DNA of 64,000 nt from Scilla litardierei (Eukaryota; Streptophyta; Magnoliopsida; Asparagales; Asparagaceae): positions 171,454,319 to 171,518,318 of the forward strand of contig CM061140.1 of the NCBI GenBank assembly GCA_030789695.1. Reading direction: 5' to 3'. A model generated the notes under the pieces. The model made no database searches. It was not told the origin of the DNA and saw nothing but the letters and a program-made list of their open reading frames with translations. Positions 1 to 11,379 of this stretch are shown piece by piece. Position 1 is the stretch's first letter. The number at the start of each line of letters is the position of its first letter. A program made the translations under genes and the position numbers.

Positions 1-1011
1 AAGTAGTTGGACAGCAAAATCATAGCCCTTAATAACAGAAATCATCCAGGGTAGGGCAAATAGAATGTTGCTTTTTTTTGCCGAACAGCAAAAATATTAA
101 TGTGCAAATCATAAGAAAATGACAATGCTTTTTCCAACAACAAAACCAAACAAATCTAGATATTCAAGAGTAACAATGAACATTTAAGAGTTGAGATGGA
201 CTGAAACTGCTTCTCTCACACACAGCTATATCAACTAAAAAACATGAACGAAGGCTGCTCTGCTAATTACGAATGCAATTCGAAAAGGATCAATAAATAA
301 ATTCCTGCATTTTTAGTGCTTTTAGTGCTTTTGTGGGGTGGGTTTGAGGGGGCGGAGTTACTAATAACTTATAGATGATGGCGCAAGGGCGGCTGTCATC
401 TGAAACCCGTTATAGGATTTAATATGTGGTGCATTTGCCAGCCAGAAACAGTGATTCACAGTTTAATGGCATGTGTACTACACAGTCACTTTCCTGACAA
501 AAAATTGAGGATAATGACTAATAGTGTGGGGTGTATAACTCACTAAAATTTCACTATCATATTTCATATGATAGCCAAATGTAGAATTAATCATCAATTA
601 TCCCCAATACAGAAAAAAAACCTAACTCATAAGATTATAGTGAAAAAAATAAAGATGGGTTTTGCAAATTAAGTTGTTCATCATATGAAGCAATCAGAGA
701 AACGCCCATTGACCAAAGTTTATCCAAATGAAGGTGCAGTAGGAGGGAAAAACTGAGTTTTCATTTTTAAATTATGATGTCCACTTCTCGACAATATATC
801 CCCTCCCCCTCCCCCAAACCAAAAAAAACGCACGCGCACAAAGACATCTATTGGCATTTGGACCGTTCCATTAGTCCCACACATACATGACATGAATGTG
901 CAGGCAGCTTTCATAAAAGCATCATTGCCTTATTAAGGTTAGTGGAATTAGCGTTTATTAGGGTTTAGAATAAGGCTTTGGGGGCCTCGTCTTCATATTT
1001 AAATATGGATA
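1..1011. other. No gene seen; probable LMBR1-gene intron 6
   Basis: AT-rich DNA with short homopolymers and no ORF resembling a known protein. If the LMBR1-type gene (exons at 9345-26277, minus strand) is intact, this stretch belongs to its sixth intron, because no further exon of that gene is recognisable between here and 9344. The intron reading is inference. Confidence 0.4.
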
Positions 1012-1016
1012 TACAG

Positions 1017-2179
1017 TGTTGAATATTGAGTCACATGTTAGTTTTGATGAAGAGCAACATATTGGGTACTAATGATTTCGTGAGTGCAGATGTGTAGATT
1101 ATGAGCTTTCATGAACAAACATATATATCAAGGAAGAATGGAGCCAACAAAGACGATGGAGATCAAGAGCAACCAAGACAAGTGGAAGAATTTCAAGATT
1201 GCATCAAAAAAGCTTCATGTACTATTTTAATTTTGATGTAATTTTTATTTTAGTCTTGGTAGTTTGTTAAAGTCTTTGTTGAAGCTCTCACACTCCTAGG
1301 GACACACTAAAAATACTGTGAAAGTGTTTTAAAGTGATTTAAATAGACCAGTGCACTCGGAAGTAATGACTCCTTGTAGGGAGTCGACCGGTGATGTTTC
1401 ATTGGTCGACCAATAAGTCACTAGTCGACCAGTGCCTTGCTGACAGCCTGCAACGGTTATATTTTTAGCCCTTTTTCTACCCATTAGATGTGTGTTTTGG
1501 TCAATCTGTTGGGGCAAATTTGAGTGCTATATACATGGGGTTGTCCATGAATTTAATATATCAATTTTTCTTGATTAAAAAAACTTTTAAGTGAAAAAGC
1601 TTTTAAGCAACCCCCTCTTTTGGCCTATATTTTAAAGTTCTTCAATTCTCTTAGTCAAGTTTTCTTGGTCTCAAAGAGTTATTTTCCACATCATTTGGAG
1701 ATCATCAATATAGCCACACCACTCAACACAAAAGCTTCATCTTAAAGGCTATAGGTAAAAGAGTATTGTAAGTATTTCTCTCACATTTGTGAGTTATGTA
1801 TTCTCTCATTGGAGAGGTATACCTTTGTCTCATTGGAGACATATTGTTCATTGTGAACGTGTTGTAAATTTTGTCTTGTTAGAGACGTGATTAGTAGATC
1901 ATTTGTCCATGTGTAGACGTGTGCCTAGATGTAAGGTACGTTGTATCTGAACTAGTGTAGATCTTATTATTTACGCTTGTCTTTCTATGTGATTATTTGT
2001 GTACTTGCACTTGTGGTTAAGCTTCCGCATTACTCTTATCTTGCAAGTTATTATTATTAAGTTTTAATTAGGTAACTCTAATTAACAACATAGGTAACAT
2101 TTTCTAGAGGGGTTTTTATATTTCATTAGACACTGTTCACCCTCCATAGTGACTACTTGCCATCTTCAGGGATCCAACA
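1017..2179 (+). mobile_element. Solo LTR, SIRE/Maximus-like copia
   Basis: A 1163-bp sequence beginning TGTTGAATATTGAG and ending GGATCCAACA is flanked by a perfect 5-bp target-site duplication, tacag, at 1012-1016 and 2180-2184. Its start (a GATGA-GAGCA stretch followed by a GTACT) and its end (CTTGCCATC-CAGG-GATCCAACA) match the ends of the SIRE-like LTRs at 37004-38698 and 42653-44344, which gives both orientation and family. No internal region or second LTR is attached, so it is a solo LTR, the usual product of unequal recombination. A TATATA box lies at about 1529-1534. Three GTCGAC-core palindromic sites lie just upstream at about 1383-1440. Confidence 0.85.
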
Positions 2180-2184
2180 TACAG

Positions 2185-2726
2185 AGCAGATGAAAAGTTA
2201 AGGAAAGCTAGTTTCGAACATCTCAAGAGTAGAAGGGTCAGAAATATGGTGTTTTGAAATTAAGGTTAAGGATCCTAAGAGCGGCACGGTCAGTAATATG
2301 TAATATGGTGTTTTGAAATTAAGGTTAATGGTCCAATAAGTTCAAGAAAATAGAATGTACGAAAATTACGAGTTTTTTTGAAAGTTTGAGTTAAGAGACA
2401 GAGGAATTAAGGAAGAAAATTAGGTGATGTTTCCATGGGATACTAATTGAACAAGAAATATCCACATAGAAAAAAGAAATAGGAAAAAAAGACATACATG
2501 AAAAGGCAAAATGTTGAAAATTAACCTTGGAAATCTATGTTTGAGTAAAAAAATGAAGCTAAAGAGTGTTTGTTTGAATGAAACCTCAAACGGGGGGCAT
2601 CCATATTTCTTAAACGTTAGAGTGTATGAGTATGATCTGGGAAAATGACACAACTAGATGAAATTTAAATATCTGTACATACAACCCTCTAATAAATTTT
2701 GATCCGAATGTTTAAAAAAGGAAATA
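2185..2726. other. No gene seen between two retroelements
   Basis: AT-rich spacer of about 540 bp. A phrase containing GGTGTTTTGAAATTAAGGTT occurs twice, near 2247 and 2309. No coding signal was recognised. The last five bases, aaata at 2722-2726, are the left target-site copy of the gypsy insertion. Confidence 0.4.
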
Positions 2727-3300
2727 TGTGGAAAGCCCCAATAACGATCACTGATCACTGACTGGAGGGCGCTTAAGCGGATGCTTCGCCATGATTTCCA
2801 GCTTTGATGAAGAAGGGTGCGGTGAACAGATATGTATCAGTCGGAATTACCTGGGCCATACGATCATAACGCTTGATTAAGTCGCGGCCGTCAGATTTCT
2901 TAAAGTGATTCAATCTCAACCGTTCAAAGAGGACACTCTCTCAATTGAAATTCTAACGGTCGACAACCGCGTTCATTGCCGCCAAAGAGATTCTGATGAG
3001 CTCCAACGAAAATTCTGTTGTAATTTCTGTTGATTAGTTACAGTTTGTTAAATCTGTTGCTGTCTGAGATAGTATAAAAACAATTGGATGTAAGGATTCC
3101 ATTTTATCTAGAATTTTAATACAAAGAAACTCAAACCGAGTTCTTCTTCCTCCAAATTTCTGTCTATCTTCTTCTTAAATTCTTGTTTCTTTCCTCTTCA
3201 ACCTCTCAATTCTCCTCAACTCTACATCGATGGCCAAAACCAACCGACGACCGGAGCCCAAGACTCCACCAACAGCAGCGTATGAGGTGGTGAGTCCACA
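2727..3300 (+). repeat. 5' LTR of the gypsy element
   Basis: A 574-bp LTR beginning TGTGGAAAGCCCC and ending GAGTCCACA. It pairs with 7918-8502, which is 585 bp and begins TGTGGACAGCCCC. A TATA-like sequence (AGTATAAAAACA) lies at about 3069-3080 and a C/T-rich leader follows. Confidence 0.9.
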
Positions 3301-3314
3301 ATTAGTATCAGAGC
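3301..3314 (+). promoter_or_regulatory. Primer binding site of the gypsy element
   Basis: ATTAGTATCAGAGCA directly follows the 5' LTR. It resembles the TGGTATCAGAGC primer site complementary to initiator methionine tRNA, with changes in its first bases. Confidence 0.65.
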
Positions 3315-4423
3315 ATGGCTGAGCCATGGGGGAGTGCAACACGAAGAAGGCGTGGGCGAGGGAAACAACCTAGAAACGAGACTTCAGCAGCAGCTGGACG
3401 TTGCCATGGCGGAGCTAGAGGGGTTTGCAGAATTCAAGACCAAGACTCTCAATACTATGGAGGAGTCTCTCAACATCAACAGGTTACTGCAGTTCGTCAA
3501 CAAATGGGATCACCAAGTCGCCCCGAAAACACCAATCCTAGGAATTTCACCGGATGATCCAAGAAAAGGAGTATATGGTCAGGGGGCGTTCAACCACTGT
3601 TCACAGAGATCCCTTTCATGGAAGAGAGCCAGAAATGCCCAGTCTTCAAGCCAAGGTGTTGCGACCAGAATTCCCTGTCGTTAGGGGGCGGAGGAAGTCA
3701 ACACATGGCTGAGTCAGGTAACACAAATCTTTGATTATTACAATACAAAGAAAGAAAGTCGGGTTAAGCTGTGTGGGTTTTATATGAAAGATGAAGCACT
3801 TCTATGGTTTGAGTGGAGTAAGATCAACGTAGATAATTTCTTGTCATGGGAAGTGTTCAAGAAAGAAGTGTTAGCTCGTTTTGGTGCACCTGCGATGGAG
3901 ATGCCCTTCAATTCCTTTGCGAATCTACGACAAACAGGCTCCATGCGTGAGTATCTGAATAAGCTCGAGTCGATAATGGGGTTCTTTGAGAAGTTGCCCG
4001 CAAAGTTCATCCGTGGCAAGTTCATTTGGTGGTCTGAAGGATGAAATTCGTTATGAAGTGTTGGCGGCTAGACCCAAAGAACAGAGGGAGGCTATAATCT
4101 TGGCCAAGAACTATGAAGAAAAGCTGATTCTTGTTAAGATCAATAGAACCACCAATTTCACAGGGTTCCAACACCACAAAACACCCACCAATTCTAACTC
4201 CACCTCTTCGAACACAACAAAGACATCAACTCCCAATTCTACTCCGAATTCTACAAACCCTGAAAAGAAATTGACCCCAGATGAAGTGCAGTACAAAAGA
4301 AGAAACAATATCTGTTTTGGCTGTGATGAGAAGTGGAGCCGAGAACATAAGTGCAAGGGTCCTCGCCTTTTCTCTATTGAATGGGGTGGTGAAGATGAAG
4401 ATCTTGGAGACGACTCAGGATAG
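3315..4423 (+). pseudogene. gag: gag of the gypsy element, broken
   Basis: Fragments in several frames. The segment at 3784-4044 reads like a gag core (DEALLWFEWSK, then REYLNKLESIMGFFEKLP). The 3986-4423 segment continues it and ends in a C-terminal zinc-knuckle-like stretch, CFGCDEKWSREHKC, typical of this gypsy group. A stop near 3682 and frame shifts near 3784 and 4030 separate the parts. The product would be the capsid/nucleocapsid protein. It cannot be made intact from this copy. Confidence 0.85.
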
Positions 4424-4430
4424 TTTGAAT

Positions 4431-4896
4431 CTAATGAATTCCTAGAGTCGATAAGGATCCAGAAGCAACCAGAGAAGTAAAAGAATCAGCTACTATATCC
4501 TTACAGGCTATGTGCAGTATACCTGATGCACATACATTACGATTACTGGGGAGCACTAAAGGAGATTCCGTCAATGTATTTGTCGACTCGAGTTCTACAC
4601 ACAGCTTTATCAACCCTGAGTTGGCAAAATTCTTGGGGCTGACAGTACAAGAATCTAAATCTTTCGACGTATAGGTGGCTAATGGAGAGAAGTTAATTGG
4701 CTCTGGTATCTGCAGAGGAGTACAACTTAAGTGTCAAGGAGTGGCAGTGACACTGGATTTGCTCCTACCGATGGGCGACAATCAGATAGTCCTTGGAGCG
4801 CATTGGTTGGAGCAGCTTGACGATATCTTGTTGAATTTTCGGAAGCTCCAAATGAGATTCACATATCAAGGACGAGTGCCTTTGGCAAGGGACTAA
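4431..4896 (+). pseudogene. Protease domain of the gypsy element, broken
   Basis: The frame around 4560-4896 reads as a retropepsin-like domain: VFVDSSSTHSFI, then LGLTVQESKSF, a stop at 4672-4674, then VANGEKLIGSG and IVLGAHWLEQL. The usual active-site triplet D-S/T-G is D-S-S here. In this family it would process the Gag-Pol polyprotein. Confidence 0.75.
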
Positions 4897-5228
4897 AGGA
4901 GTCAATCAATTGTCAGATGGGAAGACTATATGCAAGGCACTTCGGCAAGGAGGCAAAGGCTACATCATCCAGCTGACTTCCTTATCAATTCTGCCAGTGA
5001 ACCAAAACATCCTGATGACCTGGAGCTGCACTCTTCAGATGTGTCCACACCAATATGCTCAAAACTACAGCAGTTGTTGGACAAGTATTCCATATTATTC
5101 CAAGAACCAAAGGGTCTGCCACCCGAAGACCCTGTGATCATCGCATTCCCTTGGAGCAAGGATCCAAACCCATATGCTCATGTCCATATAGGCATGCCCA
5201 GTTCTAGAAAGGTGAAATTGAAAAGTAG

Positions 5229-6385
5229 GTGGCTGACATGTTGAAGGGGGGAATCATTCGCCATAGCACCAGCCCATATGGTTCACCAGCTATGATGGTT
5301 CGCAAAGCTGATGATAGTTGGCGAATGTGTGTTGACTATCGAGCTTTAAATCAACAAACCATCAAGGACAAATTCCATGTTCCCATCATAGATGAACTAC
5401 TGGACGAATTGCAAGGGGCTCCCATCTTCTCCAAGCTCGATCTAAGATCGAGTTATCATCAAATTAGAATGTTTGATGAAGACATCCAGAAAACAGCCTT
5501 CCGAAGTCATGACGGTCATTACGAATTCCTCGTAATGCCCTTCGGCCTAACAAATGCTCCTTCTACATTCCAATCATTGATGAATTCAATCTTCCAACCA
5601 TTCCTCCGCAAATTCATCTTGGTTTTTTTACCGGCATCTTAGTTTACAGCCCCACTCTTGAGTCCCATGTCGAACACGTAGAGAAGGCTTTCCAAATATT
5701 AATACATCACCACCTCCATGTTAAACTCTCCAAATGTCAGTTTGGGCAACCCTCTGTTGATTACTTAGGGCATGTTATCTCGAGTGAAGGAGTAGCAGTG
5801 GACCCGAAGAAGGTTGAAGCAATCAGAAATTGGAGTGTGACGAAGAATCTCAAAGCTTTGAGGGGGTTCCTTAGCCTTGCAGGCTACTACCATAAGTTCA
5901 TCTGTGGCTTTGGAAGTATTGCAGCCCCCATGACGGACCTGTTGAAGAAGGGTGAATACCGCTGGAGTAATGAAGCCCATGTGGCTTTTGATCGTCTGAA
6001 GGAAGCGCCATCTACCTCTCCAGTCTTGGCTATGCATGATTTCAGCTAAGAGTTCACTCTTGAATGCGACACTTCAGGGCAAGGTATAGGTGTGGTGCTG
6101 ATGCAAGGACGTCCCATTGCTTTCATGAGTTCCAAACTCAAGGGGAGGAATCTCTTGCTGTCGACCTATGAAAAAGAGCTTTTAGCTATTATCATAGCTA
6201 CTTCGAAGTGGAATCATTATTTGCTTGGGCGCAAGTTCATTATACAGACAAACCATCAAATTCTGCGGTATCTACTGGGCCAACGGCTACATCATGGAAT
6301 CCAACACAAGTGGTTACTCAAATTGCAATGTTTTGATTATCGACTTAAGTACAAACCAGGCAAAAGGAATTTGGTTGCTGACTGA
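5229..6385 (+). pseudogene. pol: Reverse transcriptase and RNase H, broken
   Basis: RT is recognisable from 5229: [19 protein letters not shown], then [15 protein letters not shown] and [20 protein letters not shown]. At about 5617-5642 the position expected to hold the FFDDIL catalytic motif is replaced by a T-run and a stop, so the polymerase active site is lost. The frame resumes at 5798 (the connection region, LRGFLSLAGYYHKFI). RNase H runs about 6050-6385 with CDTSGQGIGVVL, STYEKELLAI and LKYKPGKRNLVAD, followed by a TGA. Confidence 0.9.
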
Positions 6386-6604
6386 CTTTCAAGGGAGGTA
6401 GAAAACATGAGGTTCTACCGGAGGATTACTTCTCTTCGTGTCTAATTTCCACAGTGCAGTGCGATTGGGTAGAGGGTGTCAAAAGGTTAGTGAACACAGA
6501 CCCTTACTACCAAGAAATTGAAAGGAAAATAAAGGAAGAAAGTGCAGTTGCCAGCTACTATCATGATCAGGATGGACTATACTTCTATAAGGGTAGGATA
6601 CTGA

Positions 6605-7157
6605 TCAGTCCAGATGCTTAGGAAATTCTGGAGACCCTGCTGATGGAGCATTATGACACTCCTCTTGGTGGGCATTCAGATGCCATCCGAACACTGCACA
6701 AGCTGAAAAGAACTTTCTATTGGAAGGGTATGAAATCCATGGTGAGGAAATTTGTACGTGAGTGTGAAGTGTGCCAAGGAGCAAGGCAGAGAATGTGGCA
6801 TATCCTGGGCTTCTCCCAACCTCTCCCAACCTCTCCCTCTGCCAGAGCAAATTTGGGAGGACTTGTCGATGGACATCGTTTGTAGACTTCCCCCCAAATG
6901 GTGACACCAGTGTGATATTGGTGGTGGTTGATAGGCTTACAAAGTATCCCCACTTCTTCGCTGTCAAGCACCCATATACTATGAAATCCATAGCCCAGAT
7001 TTTCTTCGACAGAGTCTGCAAGCTCCATGAAATGCCAAGATCAATAGTAAGTGATCGTGACTCAAATTTCACAAGTCTATTTTGGAAAGAACTCTTCACT
7101 TTACAGGGCACACTATTAGCTCTTAATTCCTCCTACCATCCTCAAACGGATGTCTAG
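6605..7157 (+). pseudogene. Integrase of the gypsy element, broken
   Basis: The zinc-binding N-terminus is seen at 6643-6885 (GGHSDAIRTLHKLKRTFYW, then CEVCQ). The catalytic core is seen in a second frame to 7157, with ILVVVDRLTKYPHF, PRSIVSDRDSNF and SSYHPQTDV, followed by a stop. A duplicated CTCCCAAC stretch near 6815-6835 coincides with the frame change. Further core sequence continues in broken form to about 7500. Confidence 0.88.
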
Positions 7158-7511
7158 ACACAAATTACCAATAGAGGCCTGGAATGCTACCTCCGGTGTT
7201 TTTGTAGCCACAAACCAAAAGAGTGGCCAAGATGGTTGTCCTGGGCTGAGTTTTGGTATAATACTACTTGGTGACGCCCGAGTAAGATGACTCCTTTTGA
7301 GGCGGTTAATGGGAGGAGGCCACCAACATTGCTGTCATGCATGCCTTAGAGCTCTCAGCTCCAAGCTGTCGATGACGCCCTCTTCTCAAGAGAAGTTGCT
7401 CTCCAGTTCTTGAAAGACAATTTGAAGAAGGCCCAAGAACGCATGAAGAAGTAGGCAGATACAAATAGAACATAAAGAAGCTTTGAAGTGGAAGATTGGG
7501 TTTATTTGATG

Positions 7512-7905
7512 TTACAACCATATAGGCAATTGAGTGCAGCGATGTCGAAGCCTCATAAGCTTTCTCCTAAGTATTATGGCCCTTATCTGAGAAGATAGGG
7601 GATGTAGCCTACAAGCTGATGATGTCGGCGGTAGCTCGAATTCACCCCGTCTTCCATGTTTCCCAGTTAAAGAGAAAATTGGGTTCTCGTGTGGTTTTAC
7701 AAGACACTCAACCATGCTACCTTGAAGAAATAATTGACGAGCCAGAGGTGATACTGGATCGTCGAGTTGTTCGAATAAGAAATGTGATGGTGTCCCAAGC
7801 TTTGATTGAATGGCGTCTACACAGTGTCGAGGAGGCAACTTAGGAGGACTACTGGAAATTGGTGAAGCGGTTTCCTTTTTTTGACCTTGAGACAAGGTCA
7901 AAATT
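7512..7905 (+). pseudogene. Chromodomain-like Pol C-terminus
   Basis: The frame at 7619-7843 reads ARIHPVFHVSQLKRKLG and then PEVILDRRVVRIRN with SQALIEW. A stop follows EEAT, and EDYWKLVKRFPFFDLE resumes. This is the tail after integrase in many plant chromovirus-type gypsy elements, where it is thought to guide integration. A purine-rich tract just before 7918 is the polypurine tract. Confidence 0.7.
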
Positions 7906-7917
7906 AGGGGAAGGGGT

Positions 7918-8502
7918 TGTGGACAGCCCCAGTAACGATCGCCGACTGGAGGGCGCTCAAGCGACTGCTCCGCCATGATTTCCAGCTTTGATGAAGGGTG
8001 CTGGGAACGAATACGTATCAGTCGGAATTTCAGAATTACTTGGGCCGTGCGATCCCAGCGCTTGGTTAAGTCGCGTCCGTCAGATTTCAAGTGATTCAAT
8101 CTCAACTGTTCAAAGACAACACTCTCAATTGAAATTCTAACAGTCGACAGCCGCGTTCATTGTTCGTTCCCGCCAAAGAGATTCTGATGAGCTCCAACGA
8201 GAATTCTGTTGATTAGTTGGAGTCTGTCTGTTGCTGTTGCTGTCTGAGATTGTATAAAAACAATTGGATGCAAGGATTCCATTTTATCGAGAATTTTAAT
8301 ACAAAGAAACTCAAACTGAGTTCTTCTTCCTCCAAATTTCTGTCTTTCTTCTTCTTAAATTCTTCTTAAATTCTTCTTAAATTCTTGTTTCTTTCCTCTT
8401 CAACCTCTCAATTCTCCTCAACTCTGCATTGATGGCCAAAACCAACCGACGACCGGAGCCCAATACTCCACCGGCAACGGCACAGGAGGTGGTGAGTCCA
8501 CA
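7918..8502 (+). repeat. 3' LTR of the gypsy element
   Basis: A 585-bp LTR beginning TGTGGACAGCCCC and ending GAGTCCACA. It is preceded by the purine-rich GGGGAAGGGGT and followed by the target-site copy aaata at 8503-8507. It is colinear with 2727-3300, but with scattered substitutions and indels, including an extra repeat of a TTCTTCTTAAA phrase near 8348-8382. Confidence 0.9.
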
Positions 8503-8507
8503 AAATA

Positions 8508-9344
8508 TTACACTACCATTTTGACTCTAGAAGGTAACTTTCTCATCTACTCCTCAATTTCAAATACAGAAGCTTTCTCCTCTGCCCCTCAGATACAGAA
8601 GTTTGCATGATATCACCAAGTGATGGTGTCATTTATTTCAACTAGTCAGAAATTTTAAGAAGAAATTTCAAAAAAATCATTTTGCTCTGAATCTCCTCGA
8701 TATATCAAATTGTGCAGGCACAGGTAACGACATAGATAGAGTTTAAATTGGCATGTTTGGTTCTATAAACATATAACTCCAATTTAAAGTGTAAATTGAA
8801 ACTTGGCCTTAAAGAGAAAAGTTATTATTAGTTTAGATAACTCCTCATCGGGTTCAGTATGCATCATGAGAAATGTGTTATAACCCAATTATCCAGCAGC
8901 TGTAGGACATTCAGCACTGGGTATAAAGAGCCCTGAATTGCATGATACTTGCATTAGTACAAAGAGAAAACATGAGACGATAACAATAAAAGAATTTCTC
9001 AGGCGGTTGGAAGGGGTAAATTTAAAATCATTGTATGCACCCAAATAATACACAATATGGACCCTTAAGGTAAATTAATTCAAGATTTGCACCTATTCAA
9101 CTTTCATGTTGGGAAATATATAAAAGTTGTGCATGGTTATACATCTAAGGGAAGACACACTTTTATATGCCTAGGATTCAATTAATTATCCAGGAATCCA
9201 AGTGATGGGTACTAACTACAAATTTTGGTTGAAGCCAAGAATCAAAATGCCGCTGAAGAGTATAGAAACAAGAAAATAGCTAGGTATACAGCCAGACCTA
9301 TATGAGAGTAAATAATCTATAAGCGGTAAGAGCAATATGTGTAC
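8508..9344. other. No gene seen; LMBR1-gene intron 6 near its 5' splice site
   Basis: AT-rich intronic DNA between the gypsy insertion and exon 6 of the LMBR1-type gene. I searched by eye for the next expected exon of that family on the minus strand and did not find it. Confidence 0.5.
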
Positions 9345-10499
9345 CTTCTCAACAGCCTTTACATTTTTGCGCCATTTTCTTCCTTTGGAACCGCTTCTCT
9401 CCTCTTGGTGAAGGGCCTCAACCGCTTTCTTCAGTTCTTTAGCTTTCTTCCCTAGTTCAGTTGCCTCCTGCAAGAACTCAAAGAAGAGAGTCAGGATATT
9501 TTAATATATTATTTGAGAATTAATAAATGTCCCTACACAAGTAACGCCACTGATATGATGTATATTGACAAAAATAAACCTTTATATATTGTGAGCGAGT
9601 GATAACAGCCTTGGGGCGCCGTATAAATGAAAATATGAGTCCCAATGGAAAGCAAGCAATCCCAACACCTCCAAATATCTAAGGATGAAACAACAAGGAA
9701 ACTACAAGTCATTTGAGATATTTGCATAAAGATGTAAAGTATTATATAGGTTGCAACATTTATTATCAGCACAATGACATAATTCATACAGTACTCTAAT
9801 TTGAATATTTCCTTAAAAAAAACTCTAATTTGAATAGCACCATCAAAATGTAACTATCACACTAGACATTTACCCCCACCGTAACCCAAAATAAATGCTA
9901 GTGTGTAACATGGGTTGATCTTGCAACATAAATAAGTAGCTATTATCATAGAATATAAGAATTTAGCATTCACATCACAGAAAGTTGTTAGCATTTAGCA
10001 ATGTTGAGGGCAGGAAATAAAAAAGAGTTCAAACAGACCATGAACAGCACTGATCCAACAATAGTTGCAAGGGCAACAACATATTCCGGGAAGGTTGCCC
10101 GCATCGTCCAAGTGGTTTCTGAGGAAGGACTTGCTCTGTATGCATCACACTGCAATCATAACCTATGGTTAGAAATAGTAAGGAATTCCAGTAGTCCGGC
10201 TATGAAGAAAACACAATTATTTAAATAGAGCTCATTTAACATCTGTCGTATTAAAAATGTGCTACTACAAAACCCATATTCCCAAGAAACATTTAACTTA
10301 ATCGAATATGTTTCAGAAAGGTTGACAATCAACCCCATAGAAAGCAATCTAATTGCATCAAATAAAAGCAAGTCAAATGAAACCTGGCGTGATTGACCAA
10401 CACAAGGTTGGCTGCTAGAGAACTCGGACCAGGTACTCGGAAAGTTTGTTGCTGATGAAGAAAGGTGCCTAACTGTGAAATCCACTTTACCCACGAGTC
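9345..10499 (-). CDS. LMBR1/LIMR-type membrane protein, exons 3-6 (partial gene)
   Basis: Four exons on the minus strand, all with GT..AG borders and matching phases: exon 3 10384-10499, exon 4 10039-10149, exon 5 9580-9678, exon 6 9345-9467. In order they encode GLVGKVDFTVRHLSSS with SSQPCVGQSRQ; CDAYRASPSSETTWTMRATF then PEYVVALATIVGSVLFM; IFGGVGIACFPLGLIFSFIR then RPKAVITRSQYIK; and EATELGKKAKELKKAVEALH then QEERSGSKGRKWRKNVKAVE. With exons 1-2 (25757-26277) the visible coding sequence is 885 bp, or 295 codons. From memory of the Arabidopsis relatives the full protein is about 510 aa. The family is multi-pass membrane proteins of little-known role. The C-terminal half is not in the window. 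Exon 6 ends at a clean GTACAC donor, so the gene probably continues to the left. Confidence 0.92.
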
Positions 10500-11053
10500 C
10501 TGGTATAGTCAAAAGATATATGAGACAGTAGAAAATGAGAAATATCAATGGAGCACTAAAAAAATAAGTAAATTACTTTGTTTAGTGTTCCAAATGAAAA
10601 TCCTCACGACCTTAAATATAACGAATTTATCTTTCAAAGCACGATGCAAGTGAAAAGTTTGGGAAGTTCACCAGCACCAAATTTTATTTAAATTTCCTTG
10701 GACTATATTTAGTGACATGATTAAGAATTTTCCAGATCCCACCATGCCCTTAAAATTGCAACCACTCCAGTGGAAATTCATGATATCAAATCCATTATAT
10801 TCTATACTTTCAAAAGACTGCTGCTAAACAGCAAAATCCTCCATAACCAAGTTCAGGGCGTCAAAAAGTTTCAGAGTGCTTGCACTTAGAATATGGAATG
10901 AGCCTAATCTCTGTACAAACACGTGAGACCTATGATGTCTTTATTTATGATATGTCATACTTTATTCCTAGCATCAACCTATCAGGTATTTCATGGTATA
11001 AAAGTTCTAATTGAAGGCAGCGTATGAAAAAACATCTATCTTTATTCCCGGGG

Positions 11054-11068
11054 GTTGTGTGTGTGTGT

Positions 11069-11099
<31 letters not shown>

Positions 11100-11132
11100 G
11101 GTTGGGGGGGGGGGGGGGTGGGGGGGGGGGGT
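11054..11132. repeat. (GT)n followed by interrupted poly-G tract
   Basis: About 16 GT repeats run directly into three long G runs broken by TT and T. Such tracts are unstable and error-prone in assembly, so the exact length should not be trusted. Confidence 0.9.
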
Positions 11133-11251
11133 AAAACCCTGGTTGTTTCTCAACTTTAAACCTCAACCAGTTTTCATTCTCAAGTAGATGCTAAAGTAAG
11201 CAGTATTCTTCACATTAAAACAGCATTTCTGAAGTAAAAACAGTAAATGTT

Positions 11252-11370
11252 TGTAGAAATTGGGGAAAGTGTGATTAGCCTCCAAAGTGAGGCTATCACT
11301 TCTATTTATATGATTTCACACTTTCTTTACACACACACCCAATTTACTCACACACACACACTACTCAATA
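11252..11370 (-). repeat. 3' LTR of the copia element
   Basis: 119 bp, ending CTACA in element orientation. It appears identical to 16338-16456, including its two CA-rich runs and the TATTTATATG stretch. The LTR is very short for an autonomous copia element. Confidence 0.93.
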
Positions 11371-11379
11371 CTCCCCCTC
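11371..11379 (-). promoter_or_regulatory. Polypurine tract of the copia element
   Basis: In element orientation GAGGGGGAG immediately precedes the 3' LTR. This is the standard position of the primer for plus-strand DNA synthesis. Confidence 0.85.

Larger units (their letters stand above)
2727..8502 (+). mobile_element. Ty3/gypsy LTR retrotransposon, complete ends, decayed coding
   Basis: A 5.8-kb element bounded by two LTRs (2727-3300 and 7918-8502) and a perfect 5-bp target-site duplication, aaata, at 2722-2726 and 8503-8507. The order gag, protease, reverse transcriptase, RNase H, integrase and a chromodomain-like tail is that of Ty3/gypsy, as opposed to copia. Many stops and frame changes interrupt every domain, so it is non-autonomous. 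It lies in the probable intron 6 of the LMBR1-type gene, in antisense orientation to that gene. LTR divergence (several indels and many substitutions) marks it as much older than the copia element at 11252-16456. Confidence 0.93.

Noticed and set aside
4111..4356. Minus-strand frame in the gypsy gag
   Set aside because: Antisense of a Thr/Asn/Ser-rich gag linker. No independent homology.
1..9344. Remaining C-terminal exons of the LMBR1-type gene
   Set aside because: I looked on the minus strand for the conserved downstream segments of this family and did not find any. They are probably outside the window.
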